64,000 nt of DNA from Cryomorphaceae bacterium. Its GTDB lineage: Bacteria > Bacteroidota > Bacteroidia > Flavobacteriales_D > Parvicellaceae. The stretch lies in contig CAJJBV010000003.1 of NCBI GenBank assembly GCA_905182525.1, positions 62,001 to 126,000 on the forward strand, given 5' to 3'. The translations under genes and the position numbers were made by a program. The notes under the pieces are model-generated. The model was given only the letters and a program-made list of their open reading frames with translations. It was not told the DNA's origin and did not search any database. Shown piece after piece: positions 37,118 to 46,533 of the stretch (the first letter of the stretch is position 1; every line of letters starts with the position of its first letter).

Positions 37118-37786
37118 ATGAATCAAAATCTGTTTTTAGACTTTAAAAATGTTGAAATAAAACAACAAAAAAATATAATTCTTGACGAAGTTAATTTATC
37201 CATAAATAAAGGAGAATTTGTCTATTTTATTGGAAAAACAGGAAGCGGAAAGAGTAGTTTACTTAAAGCTATTTATGGAGATATTTTTATAAGCAATGGT
37301 GATATTTTATTTAAGAATCAAAGTCTCAGAAAATTAAACAGAAAAAAAATTTTAGAATTAAGACGCGAGGTTGGAATAGTTTTTCAGGATTTTCAATTAC
37401 TTATGGATAGGTCTATTGCGGATAATTTAAGGTTTGTAATGAAAGCAACCGGTTGGAAAGGGAAAAAAATAATTGAAGATGAAATTGAAAAGCTTTTAAC
37501 AAAAGTTGAGATGTTAGATAAAGCTAATTCATTCCCACACTTAATTTCAGGAGGAGAACAACAAAGAGTTGCAATAGCAAGAGCACTAATAAATAACCCT
37601 GAGCTAATTATAGCTGACGAACCTACTGGCAACTTAGATCCAGAGACTAGCGAGAAAATAATGACTCTTTTAAAGTCAGTAGCTAAAAATGATAAAACTG
37701 TAATCATGGCTACGCACGATTTTGATATTATTAATAAGTTTCCTGGAAGGATTGTGAAATTTGAAAATAAAAAAATTCAGGACTAA
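37118..37786 (+). CDS. ftsE: FtsE-like ABC transporter ATP-binding protein
   Basis: 222 residues, a single ABC ATPase domain. Walker A GKTGSGKSSLLKAI (about residues 39-52), Q-loop VGIVFQDFQLL, signature ISGGEQQRVAIARAL, Walker B LIIADEPTGNLDPET, switch His in MATHDFDI. The VFQDFQLLMDRS stretch is typical of FtsE, which with FtsX controls peptidoglycan hydrolases at division. No ftsX is adjacent, as is usual in Flavobacteriia, so a LolD-type assignment cannot be fully ruled out. Its stop codon is part of a long hairpin shared with the convergent glycosyltransferase gene. Confidence 0.8.
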   Translation: MNQNLFLDFKNVEIKQQKNIILDEVNLSINKGEFVYFIGKTGSGKSSLLKAIYGDIFISNGDILFKNQSLRKLNRKKILELRREVGIVFQDFQLLMDRSIADNLRFVMKATGWKGKKIIEDEIEKLLTKVEMLDKANSFPHLISGGEQQRVAIARALINNPELIIADEPTGNLDPETSEKIMTLLKSVAKNDKTVIMATHDFDIINKFPGRIVKFENKKIQD

Positions 37787-37819
37787 GGTTAGCTTAAAAA
37801 AAACTTTTAAGCTCCTTAG
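37783..37819. terminator. Bidirectional hairpin at the convergent ftsE/glycosyltransferase ends
   Basis: Inner stem AGCTTAAAA/TTTTAAGCT (37791-37799, 37805-37813) with a 5-base loop, extended after a TT bulge by CTAAGG/CCTTAG (37783-37788, 37814-37819). Both stop codons lie inside the structure. The symmetric form suits a shared terminator; the T-run lies within the arm on the minus strand, so efficiency is uncertain. Confidence 0.5.
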
Positions 37820-38906
37820 CATTAAGGGTATTATTAAAAACTAAAAGTTCTTTTTGCCTATTAAGAAAGTCTTTTTTAGAAAATTTTTTTTGAAAAGCTA
37901 AGACTATTTCGTTTTCCCAATCATTATCATTCTTGATGTGAGTACATAAATTTAAAAAAGAATTGTTTGCCAAAAAGTTATCGTTAATATAACAGAACCT
38001 TCCGACAAAAAGTGCATTAATCAGCTTGAGCTTAATTCCTGATGACTGCAAAGAATAAAATAAATTAACATGAGCATTTTTAATCAAACTAAATAATTCT
38101 TCGTCTTCAGGATTTTGAATTAGTTTGATGTTTTCATTTCTATCAACTGCAACTTTTAGCTTTTTTGACGGCTTTCTTCCAGCTATTATAAGTTTAAGAT
38201 CGATTTTAGTGAAAATGTTTACAAAAAATAAAGCAGATAGTTCATTATCTAAAACATCAAAATTACCATGTATTAATGCATAATTAGAACTTCCTAAATT
38301 AGAACAGATCTTATTATTAGAATGAAAAGGATGAATAAGAGATGCATTTGAATTAAGAGCTTTTAATCTTTTAACATCAATACTTGAGATGCCAAAAACG
38401 TTTCGGTTTTTATAAATATTAGTTTCGTAGTTTTTTAGTTTTTTAGTTTCAAAATAATAAAAAAGTTTTTTAATAATATTCTTTTCGATTTGGAATAACT
38501 CCTTGTAATATGAATACTCAATGTTATGAGCTCTTATAAAAACCTTCCTATTTATGTTATTTCTTAAAATTATTGCCAAGCTTAAAGTGCTATGAATCCC
38601 CTCATATAATATAGGAGCGTTGTCACCTTCTAGCCTAGTTAACAACAAACTAGAAATTCTAGATTTAACGATATATGGTTTTCTAGAAAAAAAACTTTGA
38701 ATTCCTAATTTTCTTTGATAGTAAAATACTCTTTTACAGTATTTATCTAAAATTTCAGATCTCTCTCTTCCATATATAAAACAATGTAAGTTTATATCAA
38801 AACCCAATTTATGAAGTTCGATAATTTTATAAAAAACATCAATAACACCTCCATAATTAGCAGGATATGGAACATCAAATGATACGATATGTAATGTTTT
38901 AGACAA
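37794..38906 (-). CDS. Glycosyltransferase (GT-B type)
   Basis: 370 residues. The N-terminal HIVSFDVPYPANYGGVIDVF is a typical GT4-like acceptor-domain start (glycine loop near the sugar nucleotide). The C-terminal half includes ALIHGNFDVLDNELSALFFV, LKLIIAGRKPSKKL and the ESSGIKLKLINAL-like LQSSGIKLKLINALFVGRFC, which corresponds to the donor-binding region. Probably acts at the membrane on a surface polysaccharide or lipid carrier. It overlaps the next glycosyltransferase gene by 8 bp. Donor and acceptor cannot be told from sequence. Confidence 0.82.
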   Translation of the reverse strand: MSKTLHIVSFDVPYPANYGGVIDVFYKIIELHKLGFDINLHCFIYGRERSEILDKYCKRVFYYQRKLGIQSFFSRKPYIVKSRISSLLLTRLEGDNAPILYEGIHSTLSLAIILRNNINRKVFIRAHNIEYSYYKELFQIEKNIIKKLFYYFETKKLKNYETNIYKNRNVFGISSIDVKRLKALNSNASLIHPFHSNNKICSNLGSSNYALIHGNFDVLDNELSALFFVNIFTKIDLKLIIAGRKPSKKLKVAVDRNENIKLIQNPEDEELFSLIKNAHVNLFYSLQSSGIKLKLINALFVGRFCYINDNFLANNSFLNLCTHIKNDNDWENEIVLAFQKKFSKKDFLNRQKELLVFNNTLNAKELKSFF

Positions 38907-40008
38907 GTTTTTTATAACAATTAATTAAACTCTCAGACTCGTTTTCCCAATTTAATTCACTATTTACCTTTAATGCAGCTGCCTTAAAAATAGAATAATT
39001 TTTTTCATCTAAAACAGAATTTAATGCTGTTAAAATTGATTTAGGCTGGTGATTTTTTATCAAAATTCCACAATTATAAATATTAATTATTTTGCTTAAT
39101 TCTACTAAGTCACTACAAACAATTGGAATTCCCACTTTCAAATAATCGAATACCTTATTAGGTAAACTATATAAATAATTTAAATTATTAGGCTTATCTA
39201 AACTTACTCCAACATCAGCATTTATAGTGTATTGCATCATTTTCTCATAGGGAAGAGCGTCTACAAAAAGTACTTTGCTTATCAAGTCAGGTTTTGAACT
39301 TCTTTTTTTTAAATTATTAATAACATCACCTTTGCCAACAACACATAGAAAAAGCTTGTCTTGGATTGCTATAGCTTCTAACAATTCTTCTGCTCCTCTA
39401 TGAATATTAATACCAGAACCTTGTAAAATCACCACTTTTTTATTCTCTGGCAAACCCAAATCTTTTCTTGATTTTAATTTATTAATTGTTTTTTTTTCAG
39501 GGAGATTTCTAATTACCAACGGACGAGATTTATATTCCTTAAAATAAAGCTCAGAAATAGATTCATTGACTGTGAAAACATATTTTACTTTGGGGAAAAG
39601 GAATTTTTCTATACTAGACCAAACTTTTTTAACAAAATATCTATTCTGGATCTCAGGAACTCCCGTAAAATATTCATGTGTGTCATATACTAATTTTTTC
39701 CGGTAAATACTAGAAACAAGCCACATTGGAAGTAAAGTATCTAAATCATTTGCGTGATAGATATCATGTTTTTTAAATAGAAGAAAAAAAAATAATCTTA
39801 AATTATATTCCGCATAAAACAAAACACCTTTATTAAAAATTAATTTAAATCTTTTAGTTTTATATGGCCTATCGATAGGTCTTGAGTCATCCAATAGTCT
39901 ACCTATTAAAGTGATACTGAAATTATTTTTCAATAATGAATCACATACTTTTTTAACTCTCTGATCATTAACCAGGTCATTACTTACAGATACTATAACT
40001 TTTTTAAT
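38899..40008 (-). CDS. Glycosyltransferase (GT4-like) with a non-ATG start
   Basis: Around 369 residues. Visible family parts: FKLIFNKGVLFYAEYNLRLF, HANDLDTLLPMWLVS, YDTHEYFTGVPE, VVILQGSGINIHRGAEELLE and the C-terminal SLPNKVFDYLKVGIPIVCSD of the donor site. A TTG at 39933 would remove the first Rossmann strand. Upstream in the same frame the codons read KKVIVSVSNDLVNDQRVKKV, a clear family N-terminus, up to a stop just before 40020, and contain no ATG, GTG or TTG. I therefore place the start at ATT 40008 (ATC 40014 is an alternative). A point error in the start codon is possible. Pairs with the adjacent glycosyltransferase. Confidence 0.78.
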   Translation of the reverse strand: MKKVIVSVSNDLVNDQRVKKVCDSLLKNNFSITLIGRLLDDSRPIDRPYKTKRFKLIFNKGVLFYAEYNLRLFFFLLFKKHDIYHANDLDTLLPMWLVSSIYRKKLVYDTHEYFTGVPEIQNRYFVKKVWSSIEKFLFPKVKYVFTVNESISELYFKEYKSRPLVIRNLPEKKTINKLKSRKDLGLPENKKVVILQGSGINIHRGAEELLEAIAIQDKLFLCVVGKGDVINNLKKRSSKPDLISKVLFVDALPYEKMMQYTINADVGVSLDKPNNLNYLYSLPNKVFDYLKVGIPIVCSDLVELSKIINIYNCGILIKNHQPKSILTALNSVLDEKNYSIFKAAALKVNSELNWENESESLINCYKKLV

Positions 40009-40087
40009 TTTGATAACTATTTAAACTTAGTAAAAGTATGTATTATTGTTTTAAGAACTAGTGAATAAAAAAACAAGAAAATATAAT

Positions 40088-40095
40088 TAGGTTTG
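40088..40095 (+). promoter_or_regulatory. -7 box of murB
   Basis: TAGGTTTG, exact match to TAnnTTTG. It overlaps a TTG (40093) that would otherwise look like a start codon; the ATG at 40102 follows six bases after the box. A leaderless murB message is predicted. Confidence 0.45.
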
Positions 40096-40101
40096 TTACA
40101 T

Positions 40102-41118
40102 ATGAATGTTTTAGAAAACCACCCACTTGATAAATTGAATACGTTTGGCATTAATGTTAGATCCAAATATTTAGTAGAGGTAAGTTCTATCGATGAGATT
40201 TTAGAGATTATAGAATCTGAAAAATTTAAAAATTTAAAAAAATTAGTACTTGGAGGTGGAAGTAATGTGCTTTTCACGAAAGATTATAATGGCCTAATTA
40301 TTTTAAATAAAATTAAAGGAAAGGAAGTAACTTATCAAGACACTGATTGTGTAAAACTATTAATAGGAGCTGGAGAAAACTGGCATGAATTGGTAATGTA
40401 TACTGTGGAAAATGGTTGGGGAGGAATTGAAAACTTGAGTTTAATTCCTGGAAATACTGGAACTGCCCCAATGCAAAATATAGGTGCTTACGGAGTAGAA
40501 ATAAAAGATACTTTTATCGAGCTAGAAGCATTAGAAATATCTACAGGTAAGATTGAGAAATTCAACAAGGAAAAATGTAAGTTCGGTTATAGAGAAAGCA
40601 TTTTTAAAAACGAAAAGAAAAATAAATACATTATCCTAAATATTACTTTAAAACTGAACAAAAATCCGAAAATAAATGTTAGTTATGGTGAAATTAAAAA
40701 TGATTTAAGAAATAACAATATTAAGTCCCCTACTGTTAAAGATGTTAGTGAAGCAATTATAAGCATAAGGAAAAGAAAACTACCTGATCCAAAGAAAATT
40801 GGAAATAGTGGAAGTTTTTTTAAAAATCCAGTAGTTGATTTAAATAAGTTAAAAAACTTACAAGAAAAATATCCAAATATTGTTAATTATCAAATCAATA
40901 AAAATGAGTTTAAAATTGCTGCTGGGTGGATGATAGAAAAAGCTGGATGGAAGGGTAAAACAATTAATAATTATGGAGTTCATAAAAATCAGTCCTTGGT
41001 GTTAGTAAATTATGGTAATGCTAAGGGAATTGAAATATATAATTTATCTGAAAAAATAATCATCGATATAAAAGAAAAGTTTGGGATATTACTTGTTCGA
41101 GAAGTAAATATTATTTAA
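40102..41118 (+). CDS. murB: UDP-N-acetylenolpyruvoylglucosamine reductase
   Basis: Second committed step of peptidoglycan precursor synthesis, FAD- and NADPH-dependent; about 338 residues. Motifs of the E. coli-type (type I) enzyme: LGGGSNVLFTKDYNGLII (FAD pyrophosphate site), ENLSLIPGNTGTAPMQNIGA, CKFGYRESIFKN (catalytic region), SGSFFKNPVV and AAGWMIEKAGWKGK. I prefer ATG 40102 (MNVLENHPLDKLNTFGI) over the TTG at 40093, which lies in the promoter box. The 3' end overlaps the convergent exported-protein gene by 8 bp. Confidence 0.96.
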   Translation: MNVLENHPLDKLNTFGINVRSKYLVEVSSIDEILEIIESEKFKNLKKLVLGGGSNVLFTKDYNGLIILNKIKGKEVTYQDTDCVKLLIGAGENWHELVMYTVENGWGGIENLSLIPGNTGTAPMQNIGAYGVEIKDTFIELEALEISTGKIEKFNKEKCKFGYRESIFKNEKKNKYIILNITLKLNKNPKINVSYGEIKNDLRNNNIKSPTVKDVSEAIISIRKRKLPDPKKIGNSGSFFKNPVVDLNKLKNLQEKYPNIVNYQINKNEFKIAAGWMIEKAGWKGKTINNYGVHKNQSLVLVNYGNAKGIEIYNLSEKIIIDIKEKFGILLVREVNII

Positions 41119-42559
41119 CCATCCCTAACATAATATTAGTAGCTTTTTCATTCAAAATAATAAAAAAAGAAGGCCCGTTACTTAATGGGTTTAACTGTTT
41201 GGGTATAAACGCATATTTTTCAGTGTCTTTTCCAGGGAAATTTATAGAAATTTGCTTAATCTCGGGAATTCCAGATGAGTTAAAGCCAACCTCATTTGTT
41301 CCTGTATAGTTAAGAATTCCATACTCAGCTGGAGTACCCTTTCTAAGTGATAAATTTGATAAATTATTATAATAATATTTAATGCTATTTGGATTATTTA
41401 AAGTGAATATCCCCATAAAAGAAATATTTTCACTTTGCTGAACTAAAGGTACTGGGCTTCCCCAAATATAGTTTCCATTTTTGTTGAACTTAATCACAAT
41501 AAATCCTTTAGAGTTCCAAACTAACTCATTTTTAACCTTGGTTTTTGAAAGTTGCTCAGACATTAAAAAATAATTTCCTGAACTATCTAAAGAGAAATCT
41601 TTAATAATAAACTTATCTAAGCCAAAACCACTTTCTTTAATTTCTTTAGAGGATTTAAACTCATCAATGATTTTATTTGAAAAGAAAAAATTATTTTTAT
41701 GTATAATATTTAATTCACTATCATATTTCAGCAAAAAAAATCCTTCATAATTATATCTTATCTGTGAGGAATAAAATCCTGATAACACTAACTCACCTTT
41801 TGGATTGAAAAAATAATCTAAAGCAGCAATTTTTTTGTTTTTAAGTTTAATTTCTCTTTCGGAAATTATCTCTTGACCTAATTTATAGATGTAAAAATTA
41901 TTTCCTTTTTCCCAGTATTTTTTAAGTAGATAAATTTCTCCATCATTTGATAAAATTATTTTATTGTCTCTACTAGATTGGAAAACTAGCTCTAACTTAT
42001 TATAGGTTTGGTTTATAATTTCCATTTTTGAACTTATAGTAATCGTTTTTAAATCTTCCTGTTTGCCACTTTGAAAAGGAAGTTCAGCAATTACATAAAA
42101 ATTATCTTTAAAGGATTTTTTGCTTACTATATAATTTGATGGATATCCTGACTTATTTGGTTCTGAAAATAACTCTATAGCTTCAGATATATTTGATTTC
42201 AAATCAACAACTCTATATATTAAACTTGTTATATTTCCAGTATTTCTTGACGTGAATAAGTATATTTTATCAAAAAAAAGTCTGATGCACAAAAACTTTT
42301 CGTTTTTAATTAAAATATTAAACTGATTTTTATTCTTTAAAATATTATCAAATGAATTTACTTTTAGATCACAAAATTTATTTTTTTTATTTATTTGGAA
42401 AAGAACATTTTGATTTTTGTAGTCATAACAAGAAATAGGTTTGTAATTAACAGAATATGAAATATGTTCAGAAAATTTTAATTGTAATCCTTGAGAAAAA
42501 AAATTGATTACTAATATATTTAAAAAAATAATTAGGTATATTTTATTTATTAGACTCAA
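41111..42559 (-). CDS. Exported protein of unknown function
   Basis: 482 residues. A signal peptide (KIYLIIFLNILVINFFSQ) is followed by a long beta-rich body with repeated short hydrophobic/polar strands (FDKIYLFTSRNT, GEIYLLKKYWEKGNNFYIYK, GELVLSGFYSS, GNYFLMSEQLSK, GNYIWGSPVPLV), which suggests a propeller-like fold reading as repeated 'what is reported' strands, as in many uncharacterised Bacteroidota surface proteins. There is no T9SS sorting tail and no lipobox. It lies downstream of sufD with a 48-bp gap but shares no evident function with the Suf proteins. I do not recognise a family. Confidence 0.7.
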   Translation of the reverse strand: MSLINKIYLIIFLNILVINFFSQGLQLKFSEHISYSVNYKPISCYDYKNQNVLFQINKKNKFCDLKVNSFDNILKNKNQFNILIKNEKFLCIRLFFDKIYLFTSRNTGNITSLIYRVVDLKSNISEAIELFSEPNKSGYPSNYIVSKKSFKDNFYVIAELPFQSGKQEDLKTITISSKMEIINQTYNKLELVFQSSRDNKIILSNDGEIYLLKKYWEKGNNFYIYKLGQEIISEREIKLKNKKIAALDYFFNPKGELVLSGFYSSQIRYNYEGFFLLKYDSELNIIHKNNFFFSNKIIDEFKSSKEIKESGFGLDKFIIKDFSLDSSGNYFLMSEQLSKTKVKNELVWNSKGFIVIKFNKNGNYIWGSPVPLVQQSENISFMGIFTLNNPNSIKYYYNNLSNLSLRKGTPAEYGILNYTGTNEVGFNSSGIPEIKQISINFPGKDTEKYAFIPKQLNPLSNGPSFFIILNEKATNIMLGMVK

Positions 42560-42607
42560 AATTAAATATTGGTTTGAAAATTATAGTAAACTTACAACAA
42601 ATAAAAT

Positions 42608-43858
42608 CTACTCTTTGAGAAGCCTTTTTAAAACAAAATCTACATACTCTAGGTTACTAGTCTTTTGAATTACTTCATTAATAAACCCAAGGGTCATTAA
42701 TTGCAATGATTTTTTAATACTTAATCCTCTTGACCTTAAATAGAAAAGTGCTTCATCGTCAAATTGACCGGTAGTAGATCCATGACTACACTTTACATCA
42801 TCGGCGTAAATTTCCAACTCGGGCTTTGAGTAAATAATAGAATCCTGATCAATTAAAATATTATTATTTTTTTGAAAAGCCTCAATTTTTTGAGCATCTT
42901 GATGAACGATTACCTTGCCGTTAAACACCCCAACTCCGTTTTCTTTAAGAACCCCTTTGTAATTTTCAAAAGATTTACAGTTTGGAACTAAGTGATTTAT
43001 TGTTGTATGATTATCAATATGTTCGTTCTTAGTTGGACTAAAAACCCCATTTAGTTCAGTATGACAATTCTCACCATTAACGTCACTAATTATATCATTT
43101 CTTACAATTATCCCTGAGCAAGAGAAAGTATTCATAATAAATTTACTGTCATTTTTTTGGGTAATAAACTCGTTACAAAAATTAAAATTATTATTAAGGT
43201 CTTGGAATTTATCAATACTTAAAGATGAACTACTATTTAAGTATATATTATTTTCATGGTTAATAAATCCATTTGAAATACTTGAATTTCCCAAAAAATA
43301 TTGTCTTAAATTGATATTAGAATTATCATTTAGTACAATACTAAATTTTGTGTTAGAAAGGCAATTATCAGAAGAAACTATATTTATGAAGTTTAAATTT
43401 TTACTAATCTTAGTATTTGAATTTACGTTAACAAGTACAGAATTAGTTAAAAAAGAAGAATTTAGAGATGTGAAATAATTGTTTTTTTTTATTGTCTGAA
43501 AATTATTACTAGGAAAAATATCCGAGCTAAAGGAGATATCAATTTCATCCGTTTCAACAATTCTAGAAAGTTTAGAGTTATACCTGCCGTTTTCAAATAC
43601 AATAACTATCCCGTCTAAATTTGGAAGATTAAGTGTGTCTAAACCTTTGATTTTAAAGTTTTCTTGGTTGTGAAAATTGATTTTTTTGAACTTTTTAAAA
43701 GGGGTATATTTCCATATTTCCTCTTTTCTACTTGGAAATAGGTTCTTACTCAAATTAGCTATCGCTTCTTTATTTTCTTCGCTGTTTAAAGAAAACTGAT
43801 TTAAATCTTTAATAATCAAATTGATAAATTTTAAATGGCTGTATCGGTTTTTAACCAA
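42608..43858 (-). CDS. sufD: Fe-S cluster assembly protein SufD
   Basis: Scaffold partner of SufB and SufC in Fe-S cluster building; 416 residues. The N-terminal part is variable (FPSRKEEIWKYTPFKKF is the typical SufD/SufB entry), followed by the beta-helix core and the C-terminal DVKCSHGSTTGQFDDEALFY and LRSRGLSIKKSLQLMTLGFI, which carry the conserved Cys/His region. It overlaps sufC by 28 bp. No sufS follows. Confidence 0.95.
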   Translation of the reverse strand: MVKNRYSHLKFINLIIKDLNQFSLNSEENKEAIANLSKNLFPSRKEEIWKYTPFKKFKKINFHNQENFKIKGLDTLNLPNLDGIVIVFENGRYNSKLSRIVETDEIDISFSSDIFPSNNFQTIKKNNYFTSLNSSFLTNSVLVNVNSNTKISKNLNFINIVSSDNCLSNTKFSIVLNDNSNINLRQYFLGNSSISNGFINHENNIYLNSSSSLSIDKFQDLNNNFNFCNEFITQKNDSKFIMNTFSCSGIIVRNDIISDVNGENCHTELNGVFSPTKNEHIDNHTTINHLVPNCKSFENYKGVLKENGVGVFNGKVIVHQDAQKIEAFQKNNNILIDQDSIIYSKPELEIYADDVKCSHGSTTGQFDDEALFYLRSRGLSIKKSLQLMTLGFINEVIQKTSNLEYVDFVLKRLLKE

Positions 43859-44595
43859 TCATAGCCTTTTTTTTCTAGCTCTAGTGCCAATGATTTATCA
43901 CCAGTCTTTATAATTTTTCCTTCATGCAGAACATGAACAAAGTCTGGAACAATATAATCTAGTAATCTTTGATAATGAGTTATGACAACTGTTGCATTTT
44001 CAGATGATTTAAGTTTATTTACACCATTAGCTACAATCTTCAAAGCGTCAATATCTAATCCTGAATCTGTCTCATCTAAAATTGCAAGTTTAGGATTTAA
44101 CATTGCCATTTGAAAAATTTCATTTCTTTTCTTTTCTCCCCCAGAGAATCCTTCGTTAACAGATCTATTTTTTAATTTATTGTCTAGCCCAACCAACATA
44201 GATTTTTCTGCAACCATTTTTAAGAAATCTTTTGCAGGAATTGAATCTATTCCAAAATATTTATTTCTTTCATTTAATGCCGTTCTTAAGAAATTAATAT
44301 TACTAACTCCTGGTATTTCGACAGGGTATTGGAAAGCTAAAAACATTCCTTTCCATGATCTTTCTTCCGGACTCATCTCAGTAATATCTTCACCTAAAAA
44401 AGTAATAGAACCCTTAGTTATCTCGTAGTTGTCATTTCCAGCTAAGACTGATGAAAGCGTACTTTTTCCAGAACCGTTTGGTCCCATAATCGCATGGACT
44501 TCGCCTTTATTAATTTTAAGATTTAAACCTTGAAGAATGTTTTGATTATCAATTCTACATTTTAAGTCTTTAATTTCAATTAGTGTATCACTCAT
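43831..44595 (-). CDS. sufC: Fe-S cluster assembly ATPase SufC
   Basis: 254-residue ABC-type ATPase that drives SufB-SufD. Walker A GPNGSGKSTLSSVL (about residues 38-51), signature GFSGGEKKRNEIFQMAML (the SufC form SGGEKKR), Walker B LAILDETDSGLDIDAL, switch His in VVITHYQRLLDYI. The Asp-Glu-Thr-Asp-Ser run is characteristic of SufC. It follows sufB by 10 bp and overlaps sufD. Confidence 0.98.
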   Translation of the reverse strand: MSDTLIEIKDLKCRIDNQNILQGLNLKINKGEVHAIMGPNGSGKSTLSSVLAGNDNYEITKGSITFLGEDITEMSPEERSWKGMFLAFQYPVEIPGVSNINFLRTALNERNKYFGIDSIPAKDFLKMVAEKSMLVGLDNKLKNRSVNEGFSGGEKKRNEIFQMAMLNPKLAILDETDSGLDIDALKIVANGVNKLKSSENATVVITHYQRLLDYIVPDFVHVLHEGKIIKTGDKSLALELEKKGYDWLKTDTAI

Positions 44596-44605
44596 GATTT
44601 GTTAT

Positions 44606-46051
44606 TTATCCTACTGATCCTTCTAAACTAATTTCTAATAATTTCTGAGCTTCGACTGCAAACTCCATTGGCAGTTTATTTAAAACTTCTTTAGCATACC
44701 CATTGACAATTAGACTTATTGCTTTTTCTTCACTAATTCCTCTTTGCATACAGTAAAATAATTGTTCTTCGCCTATTTTTGAGGTAGTAGCTTCATGTTC
44801 AACAGTGGCTGTTGGGTTCTCGCACTCTATATAAGGATAAGTATGAGCTCCACATTGGTCAGTCATTAAAAGTGAATCACATTGAGAAAAATTTCTAGAA
44901 TTTTTTGCGCCTTTTCCTATTTTAACTAATCCTCTGTAGCTATTTTGGCTTTTTCCAGCTGAAATTCCTTTTGATATTATAGTAGATTTAGTGTTTTTAC
45001 CTATGTGAATCATTTTAGTTCCAGTATCGGCTTGCTGAAAATTATTTGTTACTGCTACAGAATAGAATTCTCCAATAGAGTAATCGCCCTTTAAAATACA
45101 AGAAGGATATTTCCACGTTACTGCAGATCCTGTTTCAACTTGGGTCCATGAGATCTTAGATCGATATCCGCAAATACCTCTTTTAGTTACAAAGTTGTAA
45201 ACTCCGCCTTTTCCGTTTTTATCTCCAGGATACCAATTTTGAACAGTAGAATATTTGATCTCTGCTTTATCTAAAGCGATAAGTTCAACAACTGCTGCAT
45301 GTAATTGGTTTTCATCACGAGAAGGAGCTGTACAACCCTCTAAGTAACTTACATAACTTGACTCATCAGCGATAAGAAGTGTTCTTTCAAATTGCCCTGT
45401 TCCTGATTCGTTAATTCTAAAATAAGTTGATAATTCCATTGGACATCTTACCCCTTTGGGAATATAACAAAATGAGCCATCAGAAAATACCGCACTGTTT
45501 AAAGCAGCGTAATAATTATCTGTATATGGAACTACGGTTCCCATATATTTCTTAATTAATTCTGGGTGATTTTGAACAGCTTCAGAAAAAGAGCAAAATA
45601 CAATACCTAGTTCCCCTAATTTATCTTTAAATGATGTTGCAACAGAAACTGAATCCATAACAAAATCAACAGCAACACCACTTAATTTTTTTTGTTCTTC
45701 AATAGAAATACCAAGTTTCTCCATAGTCTTAAGTAATTCTGGGTCAACTTCATCTAAACTTTGAAGCTCCTTTTTTTTCTTGGGAGCAGAATAATAGGAA
45801 ATATTTTGAAAATCTGGTTTAGTATACTTAACATGAGCCCAATCAGGCTCTTTCATTGTTTTCCAAATTTGAAAAGCTTTTAATCGGTAATTTAGAAGCC
45901 ACTGGGGTTCCTTTTTTTTAGAGGAAATCAATTTCACAATGTCCTCATTTAAACCAATTGGTGCTTTGTCACTTTCAATATCAGTAACGAAACCAAACTC
46001 GTAGGATTTATTATCTAATTCTTTTTTTAATTCTTTTTCAGTATACGACAT
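44606..46051 (-). CDS. sufB: Fe-S cluster assembly protein SufB
   Basis: Main scaffold protein of the SUF system; 481 residues, normal length. The core contains [80 protein letters not shown] and C-terminal [20 protein letters not shown], with the cysteines used for cluster/persulfide chemistry. It lies 9 bp after the SufA-like gene and 10 bp before sufC in one operon. Confidence 0.98.
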   Translation of the reverse strand: MSYTEKELKKELDNKSYEFGFVTDIESDKAPIGLNEDIVKLISSKKKEPQWLLNYRLKAFQIWKTMKEPDWAHVKYTKPDFQNISYYSAPKKKKELQSLDEVDPELLKTMEKLGISIEEQKKLSGVAVDFVMDSVSVATSFKDKLGELGIVFCSFSEAVQNHPELIKKYMGTVVPYTDNYYAALNSAVFSDGSFCYIPKGVRCPMELSTYFRINESGTGQFERTLLIADESSYVSYLEGCTAPSRDENQLHAAVVELIALDKAEIKYSTVQNWYPGDKNGKGGVYNFVTKRGICGYRSKISWTQVETGSAVTWKYPSCILKGDYSIGEFYSVAVTNNFQQADTGTKMIHIGKNTKSTIISKGISAGKSQNSYRGLVKIGKGAKNSRNFSQCDSLLMTDQCGAHTYPYIECENPTATVEHEATTSKIGEEQLFYCMQRGISEEKAISLIVNGYAKEVLNKLPMEFAVEAQKLLEISLEGSVG

Positions 46052-46060
46052 CTATAAACT

Positions 46061-46384
46061 TTATAATGAAAAACTTTCTCCACATCCGCAAGTTCTGTCA
46101 GCATTAGGATTGCTAAAGACAAAACCCTTACCATTTAAACCTCCTGAGAAATCTAATGTTGTTCCTACTAGATAAAGAAAACTTTTCTTATCAACTACAA
46201 CCTCAACACCATTATCAGTGAAAGATTTATCATTTTCGTTGAGTGAATTATCAAAAGTGAGCTCATACATTAGTCCTGAACAACCTCCACCTTTAACACC
46301 AACTCTAATAAAATAACCCTCGTTCCCGTCATCTCTCATTAACTGTAGAGCTTGAGTTTTTGCATTTTCTGTTACTTTAATCAT
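46061..46384 (-). CDS. Fe-S cluster carrier protein (IscA/SufA/ErpA family)
   Basis: 107 residues. The three family cysteines are present: one in VKGGGCSGLMYEL (about residue 36) and two in the C-terminal RTCGCGESFSL. A-type carriers accept clusters from the SufBCD scaffold and pass them to client proteins. First gene of the suf operon here, with the divergent thiL gene 149 bp away. The choice between SufA and ErpA naming cannot be made by eye. Confidence 0.95.
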   Translation of the reverse strand: MIKVTENAKTQALQLMRDDGNEGYFIRVGVKGGGCSGLMYELTFDNSLNENDKSFTDNGVEVVVDKKSFLYLVGTTLDFSGGLNGKGFVFSNPNADRTCGCGESFSL

Positions 46385-46416
46385 CTACCTCTATTTAGAA
46401 TAATTATAAACTAACG

Positions 46417-46424
46417 CAAATATA
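46417..46424 (-). promoter_or_regulatory. -7 box of the suf operon
   Basis: TATATTTG on the minus strand (followed by CGTTAG), exact match to TAnnTTTG, 32 bases before the SufA-like ATG. It is divergent from the thiL promoter. No clear -33 element or operator is seen. Confidence 0.45.
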
Positions 46425-46520
46425 CCTCAAAATAAGAGATGAAAAAAGAAAAGTTTAAGAGTATTTCTCAACTGGATTAATTGTTAAACAGAAAACGAGC
46501 TGAATTTATAACTATTGGAT

Positions 46521-46528
46521 TAAATTTG
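46521..46528 (+). promoter_or_regulatory. -7 box of thiL
   Basis: TAAATTTG, exact match to TAnnTTTG, only five bases before the thiL ATG at 46534. This spacing predicts a leaderless message. Confidence 0.45.
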
Positions 46529-46533
46529 CAGAC

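Noticed and set aside
37118-37786. FtsE-like ATPase as part of a drug or lipoprotein exporter
   Set aside because: No permease gene adjacent and the Q-loop context favours FtsE; kept as an alternative only.
40017-40277. 86-codon minus-strand ORF at the murB start
   Set aside because: Antisense to the well-supported murB N-terminus; no protein features.
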